A DNA stretch of 64,000 bases from Actimicrobium sp035984655. Its GTDB lineage: Bacteria; Pseudomonadota; Gammaproteobacteria; Burkholderiales; Burkholderiaceae_D. The translations under genes and the position numbers were made by a program. Location: the NCBI RefSeq assembly GCF_035984655.1, contig NZ_JAXCHT010000002.1:186001-250000 (forward strand), in the 5' to 3' direction. A model generated the notes under the pieces. The model was not told where the DNA came from. It did no database searches and saw nothing but the letters and a program-made list of their open reading frames with translations. How positions within the stretch are numbered: the first letter of the stretch is position 1; every line of letters starts with the position of its first letter. This document shows, in pieces, positions 11,555-19,574 of the stretch.

Positions 11555-11588
11555 AGGGTGAGGAGAGATCCTCGCCCTTTTTATTTTC
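11555..11588 (+). terminator. Intrinsic terminator after ftsH
   Basis: AGGGTGAGGA (11555-11564) and TCCTCGCCCT (11569-11578) form a 10-bp stem with one G-T pair and a GAGA loop, followed by TTTTTATTTT. The folP ATG follows at once, so folP is read through this site or from an unseen promoter. Confidence 0.8.
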
Positions 11589-11589
11589 C

Positions 11590-12450
11590 ATGCACCCTAT
11601 GAAATCAACCACGTTTCACTGCGGACGTTACCGTCTCGCGCTTGATGAAGGCGGACCGCCCCTGATCATGGGCGTGTTGAATGTCACTCCCGATTCCTTT
11701 TCGGATGGTGGCCAATTTGTCTCGCTTGAATCGGCCCTTTCGCGTGCCGATGCGATGATAGCTGCTGGCGTTGACATCATCGATATTGGTGGCGAGTCGA
11801 GTCGGCCCGGCGCGAAGCCGTTGTCGATCCGCGACGAGCTGGACCGCGTGCTGCCGGTGATTTATGCGCTCCGGGATTGCGGAAAACCACTTTCCATTGA
11901 TACCTACAAGCCCGCGGTCATGCGTGAAGCCTTGTTGGCCGGCGTGGATATGGTAAACGACATCAGCGGCTTCCGTGACGTTGATGCGTTGAGCGCAATC
12001 AACGACAGCGACTGCGGCATCTGTATCATGCACATGCGCAAGGAGCCACTCACGATGCAAATCGCCCCCGACTATCAGGATGTGGTGCAGGAGGTGCTTG
12101 CGTTCCTGGCGCAACGCCATGCTGCGCTTGAGGCCGGAAAAATTCAGCGCGAGCGTATTTGCGTTGATCCCGGATTTGGATTTGGCAAAACTCTGGCGCA
12201 TAATCTCGCGCTGTTGACGCACATTCGGTCAATCGGAAATGCTCTGAACCTGCCGGTTCTGGCTGGACTTTCCCGCAAATCAATGATCGGTGAAATCACC
12301 GGCCGTGCCGTGGGCGATCGTCTTGCCGGAAGTCTGGGTGCGGCGATAGCCGCGGCTCATCACGGCGCCGCAATGTTGCGGGTGCACGATGTCAGTGAAA
12401 CCCGCGATGCTCTGGCGGTTTGGCATGCGGCGACACAGCCGGGCGCCTAG
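11590..12450 (+). CDS. folP: Dihydropteroate synthase
   Basis: Joins p-aminobenzoate to dihydropterin pyrophosphate in folate synthesis; the target of sulfonamides. The 286-residue TIM-barrel shows both family signatures: IMGVLNVTPDSFSDGG with the phosphate-binding Asn, and DIIDIGGESSRPGA. NDISG and the C-terminal HDVSETRDAL are also typical. Two ATG codons are possible (11590 and 11599); the second fits the usual family start better, but neither has a visible ribosome binding site because the ftsH terminator lies directly upstream. glmM follows 38 bases after the stop, the same ftsH-folP-glmM order as in E. coli. Confidence 0.96.
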   Translation: MHPMKSTTFHCGRYRLALDEGGPPLIMGVLNVTPDSFSDGGQFVSLESALSRADAMIAAGVDIIDIGGESSRPGAKPLSIRDELDRVLPVIYALRDCGKPLSIDTYKPAVMREALLAGVDMVNDISGFRDVDALSAINDSDCGICIMHMRKEPLTMQIAPDYQDVVQEVLAFLAQRHAALEAGKIQRERICVDPGFGFGKTLAHNLALLTHIRSIGNALNLPVLAGLSRKSMIGEITGRAVGDRLAGSLGAAIAAAHHGAAMLRVHDVSETRDALAVWHAATQPGA

Positions 12451-12488
12451 AACACGCAGCACCAACACTCACGAGGATGGAACAAGAA

Positions 12489-13826
12489 ATGTCACGTAAA
12501 TATTTTGGCACGGATGGCGTACGCGGGTTGGTTGGTGTGGCCCCGATCACACCGGATTTTGTCATGCGCTTGGGCTACGCAGCCGGCAAGGTATTGACGG
12601 CGAACGAGACAGGCAAGCCGACAGTGTTGATTGGGAAGGACACGCGCATTTCTGGGTACATGCTGGAAGCCGCGCTGGAAGCCGGCTTCGCAGCGGCGGG
12701 CGTGGACGTGATGTTGGCGGGGCCGATGCCGACGCCGGCGGTTGCCTATCTGACGCGGGCGTTGCGTCTGTCGGCCGGAGTCGTCATCTCGGCGTCGCAC
12801 AATCCATTCCAGGACAACGGCATCAAGTTTTTTTCGGCGCAAGGCAACAAACTCCCGGATGCTGTCGAAGCCGCCATTGAAACGCAGCTGGAACAGCCGC
12901 TTGGCTGCGTTTCCTCCGAAAAGCTGGGGAAGGCACGTCGCCTGGAAGATGCGCAGGGGCGATACATCGAATTTTGCAAGAGCACCTTTCCCAACGAACT
13001 TGATTTGCGCGGCATGACCATCGTGGTCGATTGCGCGCACGGCGCCGCCTATCATATTGCGCCACATGTTTTTCATGAGCTGGGCGCCGAGGTCATTGCA
13101 ATCGGTAATCAGCCAAACGGCATCAATATTAACGATGCGGTCGGTGCCACGGCGCCAGAAGCACTGGCGCTGGCAGTGCGCGCCAACAATGCCGATCTTG
13201 GCATCGCGCTCGACGGCGATGCGGACCGCCTGGTAATGGTCGATGCGGCGGGGCGCATTTTCAATGGCGACGAACTCCTGTACATCATGGTCAAGGACAG
13301 AATGGCGACGCAGAAAGTGCATGGCGCCGTTGGTACGCTGATGACCAACATGGCGCTGGAGGTGGCCTTCAGGGAGATGGGCGTCGGTTTTGCGCGTGCC
13401 AAGGTCGGCGACCGCTATGTCCTGGAAGTGATGCAGGAGCGCGGTTGGACGATTGGTGGTGAAGGTTCCGGCCACTTGCTGTTTCTGGACAAGCACACGA
13501 CCGGCGACGGGATTGTTTCGGCCCTGCAGGTGTTATCCGCGCTCAAGCGCAGTGGCAAAACGCTGTCGGAATGTACCGAGGATATCGTGATGTATCCGCA
13601 GTCGTTGATCAATATGCGGGTAGAGCAGGGCTTCAACTGGTTGAATAACGGCGCAATGGTCGCTGAAAAAGAGGCAGTTGAGGTGGCACTGGCTGGCGAA
13701 GGGCGTGTATTGATTCGGCCATCAGGCACCGAGCCCCTGATACGCGTGATGGTGGAAGCAAAAACGCTGGAGATTGCCCAGGCGATGGCACGTCGCATTG
13801 CCGACAAGGTGCATCTGGTGAGTTAG
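12489..13826 (+). CDS. glmM: Phosphoglucosamine mutase
   Basis: Interconverts glucosamine 6-phosphate and glucosamine 1-phosphate for UDP-GlcNAc, the precursor of peptidoglycan and lipopolysaccharide. The product of 445 residues has the phosphoserine loop ISASHNPFQDNGIKFF (catalytic Ser about residue 103), the metal loop DGDADR and the sugar-phosphate loop RPSGTEPLIRVM. The start MSRKYFGTDGVRG is that of the family; the open frame goes further upstream through the end of folP but that part is not conserved. It probably belongs to the folP transcript. Confidence 0.97.
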   Translation: MSRKYFGTDGVRGLVGVAPITPDFVMRLGYAAGKVLTANETGKPTVLIGKDTRISGYMLEAALEAGFAAAGVDVMLAGPMPTPAVAYLTRALRLSAGVVISASHNPFQDNGIKFFSAQGNKLPDAVEAAIETQLEQPLGCVSSEKLGKARRLEDAQGRYIEFCKSTFPNELDLRGMTIVVDCAHGAAYHIAPHVFHELGAEVIAIGNQPNGININDAVGATAPEALALAVRANNADLGIALDGDADRLVMVDAAGRIFNGDELLYIMVKDRMATQKVHGAVGTLMTNMALEVAFREMGVGFARAKVGDRYVLEVMQERGWTIGGEGSGHLLFLDKHTTGDGIVSALQVLSALKRSGKTLSECTEDIVMYPQSLINMRVEQGFNWLNNGAMVAEKEAVEVALAGEGRVLIRPSGTEPLIRVMVEAKTLEIAQAMARRIADKVHLVS

Positions 13827-13989
13827 TTGTTGCTGTCGCGTTGCTGCGTTCGCGTCAACCGGGAAAATCATTTATAGTCATTTGGCGCGGCGTATGCCGC
13901 GCAACGACAATGCGCGTCAGACATCGCGGCGTCGACCTCTTAGACCAACGTCAAGCGTCCTTGACTCTCTGCGCATGTAGCGCCCGGTA

Positions 13990-14685
13990 ATGGAAAAAAA
14001 TTCGTATCAAATTCTGATTGTTGAGGACGAGCCCGGTATCGTCGAGCTGTTGCGCTTTACGTTGGGTGATGCAGGATTTTCATCGACCATCGCCGTCAAT
14101 GCTGCCGAGGCAAGAAAGGCGATTGCGCGACATTTGCCGGAGGCAGTGCTGCTGGACTGGATGCTTCCGGATGTCGCCGGTCTGACCCTGCTGCGTGAGT
14201 GGCGCAGTGATGGGCGCACTGCGGCACTGCCGGTGATCATGCTGACTGCAAAAAGCATGGACGAAGATAAAGTGCGCGGGTTGAATGCGGGCGCTGATGA
14301 CTATGTCACCAAGCCGTTCTCGCCGCGTGAACTGGTAGCGCGCATCCATGCCGTGTTGCGACGCAATGCGCCCGAACCGGTCCGTTCAACGCAAACCCAC
14401 GGGATGATTGCGATAGATTCGGAGCGTCACCTGGTCACCGTATCGAACCAGGCCGTCAAGCTCGATCAGGCAGAATTTCGGTTGTTGCGGTTTCTGATGA
14501 TGAATCCGGAACGCGTATTTTCGAGATCGCAATTGCTCGACAGGGTGTGGGGCGATGACTCCTATATCGAGGAACGAACGGTTGACGTCCACATCATGCG
14601 TTTGCGGAAAGCCTTGGGCGCCGCCGCCGACTACATCAAGACAGTTCGGAGCGTCGGATACATGCTTGACGCCATGCCAGAATAA
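13990..14685 (+). CDS. phoB: PhoB-type phosphate-regulon response regulator
   Basis: OmpR/PhoB family regulator of 231 residues. Receiver domain (about 8-122): acidic pair ED in ILIVEDEPG, phosphoacceptor Asp in AVLLDWMLPD, Thr in IMLTAKS and Lys in YVTKPFSPREL. The winged-helix domain (about 135-228) has RLLRFLMMNPERVFSRSQLLDRVWG and ERTVDVHIMRLRKAL, which is close to PhoB. The VLLDWMLP sequence is also PhoB-like rather than OmpR-like. No phoR kinase gene and no pst or phoU genes lie beside it; the next features are tRNA genes. It could be PhoB with a distant PhoR or a close relative. Confidence 0.85.
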   Translation: MEKNSYQILIVEDEPGIVELLRFTLGDAGFSSTIAVNAAEARKAIARHLPEAVLLDWMLPDVAGLTLLREWRSDGRTAALPVIMLTAKSMDEDKVRGLNAGADDYVTKPFSPRELVARIHAVLRRNAPEPVRSTQTHGMIAIDSERHLVTVSNQAVKLDQAEFRLLRFLMMNPERVFSRSQLLDRVWGDDSYIEERTVDVHIMRLRKALGAAADYIKTVRSVGYMLDAMPE

Positions 14686-14825
14686 CCAACCATGCGACTT
14701 CGCGTCGTTGAGGCGGCATGTCTGCCGGGTTGGATTGACCGGATGATCGTTATGGCGCGCTGTATGACAATTTAGACGCCGAAACCATTGACGTAAGCGA
14801 CTGCGGCCGTTATGATTCTCTTCCT

Positions 14826-14902
14826 CGGAGTGTAGCGCAGCCCGGTAGCGCACCTGGTTTGGGACCAGGGGGTCCAAGGTTCGAATCCTTGTACTCCGAC
14901 CA
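14826..14902 (+). tRNA. tRNA-Pro (anticodon UGG)
   Basis: Full cloverleaf: acceptor CGGAGTG pairs with TACTCCG (last pair G-T), D arm, anticodon stem CCTGG/CCAGG with loop TTTGGGA and anticodon TGG at 14860-14862, T arm CAAGG-TTCGAAT-CCTTG, and an encoded CCA end. Confidence 0.97.
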
Positions 14903-14910
14903 GAAATACG

Positions 14911-14946
14911 AAAGCGGGCTGTCTTAATGACAGCCCGCTTTTTTTT
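14911..14946 (+). terminator. Intrinsic terminator after tRNA-Pro
   Basis: A perfect 13-bp stem (AAAGCGGGCTGTC, loop TTAAT, GACAGCCCGCTTT) is followed by an unbroken T run to 14946. It separates the tRNA-Pro transcript from the tRNA-Arg gene. Confidence 0.92.
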
Positions 14947-15054
14947 GTTCGCAGAGATTCGAAGGCATTGCTCGCCGGAGATTGCCTGGATGAGTTTTCC
15001 GGCCGTGGTCGTCGAACTGACAATGGCCGATTGTGGCGATCGCACCTTTTCTAT

Positions 15055-15128
<74 letters not shown>

Positions 15129-15304
15129 CTTTCTTTCCGTCGAAAAATTCCTGAATATCCTCAATCATTTTTAGGCATTTGCGTGTGCATTGAGTTATTG
15201 TTACAAGAATAGAATGTCTTTAAGTTGTTGCGCACAGGCAGATTGCCGACGGCGCGCGGTATCGGGCTTCAGTCCGGTTACATCAACTTGTTTTCAGCCT
15301 GGGA

Positions 15305-16522
15305 TTGACTGCTTTGCATATTGATCCTGTCACCTTGTTGTTCTCCCTGAGCCTGCTATGTTTCTTGATGGCAGTGATGTCCTACAGTTCGGCGCGCGCG
15401 ACTCCCAACAAAAAGTTTGGTCTCGAAAAATGGGGCGCGGCAATGGGCTGCATCGGCTTTGGCTTCCTGCTGCTTTTCTTTCGCGAGAAGCTGCCGTGGG
15501 TCGTCAGTTTTTTGCTGGCAAATGGGCTGATCATGGGGATGCCGGTTTTGTGTCTGCATGCCTTTTCCGAGCTGTTCGCGACGACAGTTTCCAGAAAGAC
15601 GAGTGCCTTCATCTGGTTGCTGGGCATGAGCGGGGTGCTGTCGACCTATTTTTTCGATACACCCAAACAGTTTGCGATTTGTTCCATTTCCTGGGCGATT
15701 ACGCTAATTCTCGCCAAGGTCTACGCGGTGATTCAGCGCAATCGCAGATTCTGTGCCACGAGCATGTTGGCCCTGGTGAAACTTGTCATCGGTGGAATGG
15801 CCCTGGCATTGCTGTTGCGCGGCGCTATCAGCCTGTTCGGTGACGGCGCAATGGTGGCGCCAACGGCGCGATCATTGCCACCGATCGGAGCGCTCTTCAT
15901 GTTTGGGCTGTTCGTCATTGTCAGTTCCATGGGATTTTTTTACATGGTGCATGAGCGGCAGCGTTTTGAGGAACTCGAAAGCGCCAGACGCGACGATCTG
16001 ACAGGGCTGCTGACCCGCAAAGCATTTTTTGAAATGGCGTTGGGAATCGATCTGCTTGTGCCCGCGGAAGCCTACGCCGTGGTGATGATCGACATCGATC
16101 GCTTTAAATCAATCAACGATGCATTTGGCCATTCCGGCGGTGACAAGATTCTGGCCCATGCCGCCCGGATGATGGTCAATCTGATCCGCATCAAGGATCT
16201 GGCGGGACGCTATGGCGGTGACGAATTCTGCATTTTGCTGCGTGAATCCAGCGAGGCGGATGCCGCCATCCTGGCGCACCGGATGGTCAACGAAGCCATG
16301 CAGCAAATGGTGCGCGTGCGGGATGACCAGAATTCTGGCTTCACGTTGACGGCCGGGTATGCGGCGCGATGCGTGGGGCTTGACCGCTGCGGGGGCGCCG
16401 AGTCGATCAATGCGGTGCTGGAGCGCGCTGATCAGGCACTTTACCTGGCCAAAAGGGCCGGCCGCAATCAGGCAATCGCAGCACTTCCCGCCAGAGAGAT
16501 TGCTGCCTTGATGGGCAAATGA
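15305..16522 (+). CDS. Membrane diguanylate cyclase (GGDEF)
   Basis: Predicted to make cyclic di-GMP from two GTP. The N-terminal ~210 residues hold about six to seven hydrophobic segments (first PVTLLFSLSLLCFLMAVM, last near ALFMFGLFVIVSSMGFFYMV) and act as an unknown membrane sensor. The GGDEF domain begins near DDLTGLLTRKAFFEMAL; the active-site loop is GGDEF at 304-308, and RIKD five residues before it is an intact inhibitory I-site, so product feedback is expected. The start is TTG at 15305, since no in-frame ATG exists before the first membrane segment; a second TTG follows three codons later. Its end lies 7 bases from the convergent DUF4124-like gene. Confidence 0.88.
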   Translation: MTALHIDPVTLLFSLSLLCFLMAVMSYSSARATPNKKFGLEKWGAAMGCIGFGFLLLFFREKLPWVVSFLLANGLIMGMPVLCLHAFSELFATTVSRKTSAFIWLLGMSGVLSTYFFDTPKQFAICSISWAITLILAKVYAVIQRNRRFCATSMLALVKLVIGGMALALLLRGAISLFGDGAMVAPTARSLPPIGALFMFGLFVIVSSMGFFYMVHERQRFEELESARRDDLTGLLTRKAFFEMALGIDLLVPAEAYAVVMIDIDRFKSINDAFGHSGGDKILAHAARMMVNLIRIKDLAGRYGGDEFCILLRESSEADAAILAHRMVNEAMQQMVRVRDDQNSGFTLTAGYAARCVGLDRCGGAESINAVLERADQALYLAKRAGRNQAIAALPAREIAALMGK

Positions 16523-16529
16523 GCGCGGA

Positions 16530-16988
16530 TCAGGGTGTACATTCCAGCGCGTATTTTTCGCCCAGTCGACGCGACTGGCGTCTGGACTTTTCGGCTTTCT
16601 GGCTTGATGCCAGCGCCGTATCTTCGGCAGCCCAGCGTCGTTTCAGTGCAAGTGCCGCGCATTGGCGCTGGTGTCGGGCTGCGGTCGCTGCGGCGCGGGC
16701 ACGTTGCTGATCGTCCACGCGCTCGTTGCGCCGGCGGTTTTCCTCAAGTTCGAGCAGCTGGCGCTTCTCCGTTGCGGCGCGCTGCTGCGCACTTTGCTGA
16801 TCGGCTTCGAGCGTGGCCGGCTTGCGCAAATCGCTGGGTGGTAGCGCGATGCCACCGGGGCAGGGATGGTCGCTGTACAGAGTATGACCATCCTGCGCGC
16901 ACTTGAAGGCGGCATTGGCACAGAGCGACGAAAGGCTGAGAAGTACGGCCATGACGCAGCGGTTGGCCAGGGTTGCGGTTGCGATCAA
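16530..16988 (-). CDS. DUF4124-like secreted protein with coiled coil
   Basis: Protein of 152 residues with a signal peptide (CVMAVLLSLSSLCANAA), then a short DUF4124-like domain FKCAQDGHTLYSDHPCPGG with two Cys that may form a disulfide, then a long Ala/Arg/Gln/Glu-rich helix (about 60-140) predicted as coiled coil. Many Burkholderiales encode several such envelope proteins; no function is known. Its ATG overlaps the stop of the FAD-linked oxidase by four bases, so it is the last gene of the wrbA-DUF2069-oxidase operon. Confidence 0.72.
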   Translation of the reverse strand: MIATATLANRCVMAVLLSLSSLCANAAFKCAQDGHTLYSDHPCPGGIALPPSDLRKPATLEADQQSAQQRAATEKRQLLELEENRRRNERVDDQQRARAAATAARHQRQCAALALKRRWAAEDTALASSQKAEKSRRQSRRLGEKYALECTP

Positions 16989-18391
16989 ATTACTTTTCCC
17001 GGGTTCATCAGGTTCAGCGGATCGAGTGCGGTCTTGATGCTTTGCATCAGACGCAATTCGAGCGGAGATTTGTAGCGGCGGATCTCGTCGCGCTTCAGGG
17101 CGCCCAAGCCGTGTTCGGCCGAGATTGATCCGCCGAAGCGATGCACGCTGTCGTGCACCACGCGATTGATGTCGGCTTGACGTGCAATAAACGCATCGCC
17201 GGCTTCACCGATCGCAGGAGAGACGTTGTAATGCAGGTTGCCGTCGCCCAGATGGCCGAAGGTGACCATGCGGCAACCGGGAAAAGCGTCCTGCAAGAAC
17301 GCATCAGTGGCGGCAATGAATTCGGCAATGCGCGAGATCGGCACCGAGACGTCGTGCTTGATGTTCTTGCCCTCTTCGGCTTGCGCCAACGGCACATGCT
17401 CGCGCAGGCTCCACAGTGCCCTTGACTGCGCCAACGAGGAGGCCACCACGGCGTCGTGCAGGATTTCCTGTTCGAGCGCGTCGGCAAACAGGCTTTCGAG
17501 CATGGCTTCGGCATGCGCAAACGACTCATGGTCGGACAGTTCCAGCAGCACGTATTGGGGCGACGAGGTGGCAAATGGCAGCTGCAACTGCGGAAAATGC
17601 GCGTTGACGAGTTGCATGCAGAAGTCCGACATCAGCTCGAAGCCGGTCAGTGTCGCACCACAATGCTCCTGTGCCAGGGCCAGCAGTTGCAGGGCCTGTG
17701 CCGGTGTGGTCATCGCGGCGAATGCGGTCAGTCGCGCCCTGGGTTGGGGAAAGACCTTGAGCACGGCCGCGGTGATGATGCCCAGCGCCCCCTCCGCGCC
17801 GATGAACAGGTCACGCAGGTCGAATCCGGTATTGTCCTTGCGCAGTCCGCGCAGGCCGCTCCAGATTTCACCGTCGGCGGTGACAACCTCCAGGCCGAGG
17901 CAAAGATCGCGCATATTCCCGTACCTCAGCACGGCGGTCCCGCCCGCATTGGTGGCCAGATTGCCACCAATGGTGCAACTGCCTTCTGCCGCCAGCGACA
18001 GCGGAAACAGGCGATTGGCTTCCACTGCAGCCTGCTGCACATGATGCAGAATGCAGCCCGCTTCGGCAGTGATGGTGTTGTTGACGGGATCGACGCTGCG
18101 AATCTGGTTCAGGCGCAGCAGCGACATCACGACCGCCGTGCCGCTACTGTCAGGGACGCTGCCCAGAACGAGGCCGGTGTTGCCGCCTTGCGGTACGACA
18201 GGTATGCGGAACCGATTGCACAGGCGCACCAGCAGGGCAACTTCATCGACACTACCCGGCCTCAGCACGGCAAGTGCGCGCCCGGTGAAACGGCGACGCC
18301 AGTCGGTCAGGTACGTCGCCATGTCGGCAGGATCGACCACGACATGTTTCGCGCCGATCGCATCGACGCATTGCTGCAGGAAGGTATTCAT
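16985..18391 (-). CDS. FAD-binding oxidase of the D-lactate/glycolate/2-hydroxyglutarate dehydrogenase (GlcD-like) family
   Basis: Flavoprotein of 468 residues expected to oxidise a D-2-hydroxy acid. The FAD_binding_4 (PCMH) domain shows VVPQGGNTGLVLGSVP, the EGSCTIGGNLATNAGGTAVLRYGN pyrophosphate-binding stretch and IGAEGALGIITAAVLKV; the C-terminal FAD-oxidase C domain has TFGHLGDGNLHYNVSP with the His residues that bind metal and substrate in relatives, and SISAEHGLGALKR. This set fits the GlcD/DLD/D2HGDH group, but motifs alone do not decide the substrate. The start at 18391 is chosen because its ATG overlaps the DUF2069 stop (ATGA); the open frame runs further back through that gene. Confidence 0.85.
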   Translation of the reverse strand: MNTFLQQCVDAIGAKHVVVDPADMATYLTDWRRRFTGRALAVLRPGSVDEVALLVRLCNRFRIPVVPQGGNTGLVLGSVPDSSGTAVVMSLLRLNQIRSVDPVNNTITAEAGCILHHVQQAAVEANRLFPLSLAAEGSCTIGGNLATNAGGTAVLRYGNMRDLCLGLEVVTADGEIWSGLRGLRKDNTGFDLRDLFIGAEGALGIITAAVLKVFPQPRARLTAFAAMTTPAQALQLLALAQEHCGATLTGFELMSDFCMQLVNAHFPQLQLPFATSSPQYVLLELSDHESFAHAEAMLESLFADALEQEILHDAVVASSLAQSRALWSLREHVPLAQAEEGKNIKHDVSVPISRIAEFIAATDAFLQDAFPGCRMVTFGHLGDGNLHYNVSPAIGEAGDAFIARQADINRVVHDSVHRFGGSISAEHGLGALKRDEIRRYKSPLELRLMQSIKTALDPLNLMNPGKVI

Positions 18392-18783
18392 TTCGCGGCT
18401 TTTTCGATCGCTTCGCGCGCCAGTTTTCGGGCCGCTTTCTTGTATGGCTTGAGGAACAGCACCGTCGAAAAAAAGTACACGCACACCAGCGCAACTTCGA
18501 CCCACCCAAGCGTGGCCGACAACGTGACCCGGTCGCTGGTTGCGCGCACGATGCCTTCGGTCAGGTAAATCAGGATCAGCATGGACGACCACTGCAGCGT
18601 GTAGATGTCACGTTTGATGACGCCACGAAGCGGGAGCAACAGCGGCAGCACTTTCAAGACCATCCACGAGCCGCCCGGGCGCAACGGCGCCAGCCACATT
18701 TCCCAGCAGATGCCAAGCACGATGAGTCCGGTCAGGCTCGCCACGGCGGCGTAATAACAGGTTTTTTGAAAGGGTGTTTGCAT
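18388..18783 (-). CDS. DUF2069 family membrane protein
   Basis: Small membrane protein of 131 residues with four hydrophobic segments: YYAAVASLTGLIVLGICWEMWLAP, a segment at MVLKVLPLLLPL, SSMLILIYLTEGIVRA and WVEVALVCVYFFSTVLFLKPY, ending with a basic tail (KKAARKLAREAIEKAAK). This matches DUF2069, a family of unknown role often found directly after wrbA in Betaproteobacteria. The ATG at 18783 shares one base with the wrbA stop (TAATG), and its own stop overlaps the oxidase start, showing tight translational coupling. Confidence 0.85.
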   Translation of the reverse strand: MQTPFQKTCYYAAVASLTGLIVLGICWEMWLAPLRPGGSWMVLKVLPLLLPLRGVIKRDIYTLQWSSMLILIYLTEGIVRATSDRVTLSATLGWVEVALVCVYFFSTVLFLKPYKKAARKLAREAIEKAAK

Positions 18784-19391
18784 TATTGCGGACGGTTTCT
18801 TCGTGTGGTCTCGGCCAGGCGGCGACCGAGTGCGATGGTGAGCGTGCGGGACTCGTCGGAGATCGGATGGTTGCCGTTCAAACCGGCCCAATGACTGGCG
18901 CCGTAGGGGGTGCCGCCGGTCGAGGTGGTCATTAATTCCGGATGGCTGTAGGGCAAACCGAGAATCAGCATGCCGTGATGCAGCAGCGGAATCATCATCG
19001 ACAGCAGGGTGCTTTCCTGGCCGCCATGCATGCTGCCGGTGGTGGTGAAGACGCAGGCCGGCTTGTCCACCAGGGCGCCCGCGAGCCATTGGGCCGTGCT
19101 GCATTCCCAGAAGTATTTCAGCGGAGCGGCCATGTTGCCGAAGCGTCCGGGCGAGCCGAACGCCAGCGCGTCGCAGTGCACCAGGTCGGTCAATTCGGCG
19201 TACGGCGCACCTTCGGATGCGAACTCCGGTGCCGTGGCCTCGGCAACAGTGGACACCGCGGGCACCGTGCGCAACATCGCTTCGCAGCCGCTGACGCTGT
19301 CAATTCCCTGCGCAATGAGTTCGGCCATTTTGCGTGTCGCGCCGTGTCGTGAATAGTACAAAACCAGAATCGAAAGGTTGGGTGGGTTCAT
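18783..19391 (-). CDS. wrbA: WrbA-family NAD(P)H:quinone oxidoreductase (flavodoxin-like)
   Basis: FMN-dependent two-electron quinone reductase of 202 residues. It begins with the flavodoxin strand ILVLYYSRHGATRKMAELIAQGI that holds the FMN phosphate, and has CDALAFGSPGRFGNMAAPLKYFWE and FTTTGSMHGGQESTLLSMMIPLLHHGM, both WrbA signatures. PGRFGNM replaces the more usual PTRFGNM. It is the first gene of a four-gene minus-strand operon and is divergent from the YihY-like gene, with 183 bases between the starts. Confidence 0.88.
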   Translation of the reverse strand: MNPPNLSILVLYYSRHGATRKMAELIAQGIDSVSGCEAMLRTVPAVSTVAEATAPEFASEGAPYAELTDLVHCDALAFGSPGRFGNMAAPLKYFWECSTAQWLAGALVDKPACVFTTTGSMHGGQESTLLSMMIPLLHHGMLILGLPYSHPELMTTSTGGTPYGASHWAGLNGNHPISDESRTLTIALGRRLAETTRRNRPQ

Positions 19392-19574
19392 CCGCGATAT
19401 TATAGGGCGCTTTGGTTCGGCCCCGGCGTTGACTGGTCATCTTGTCGCCGTTCGCGCAGGAAAGCCCGTCGGGTTGTGCCGCATGGCGCAGCGAATCGTG
19501 ACGATCGATCGTTTTCGTTGTTGTTTGCAGGCGGTCCGGACCACCATCTTCTTTTGAACGGAATCTCTGAACGC

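Noticed and set aside
13833..13850. Possible Pho box before phoB (CTGTCGC, four bases, CTGCGTT)
   Set aside because: Only the first half resembles the CTGTCAT repeat; the second half and the AT-rich linker do not match.
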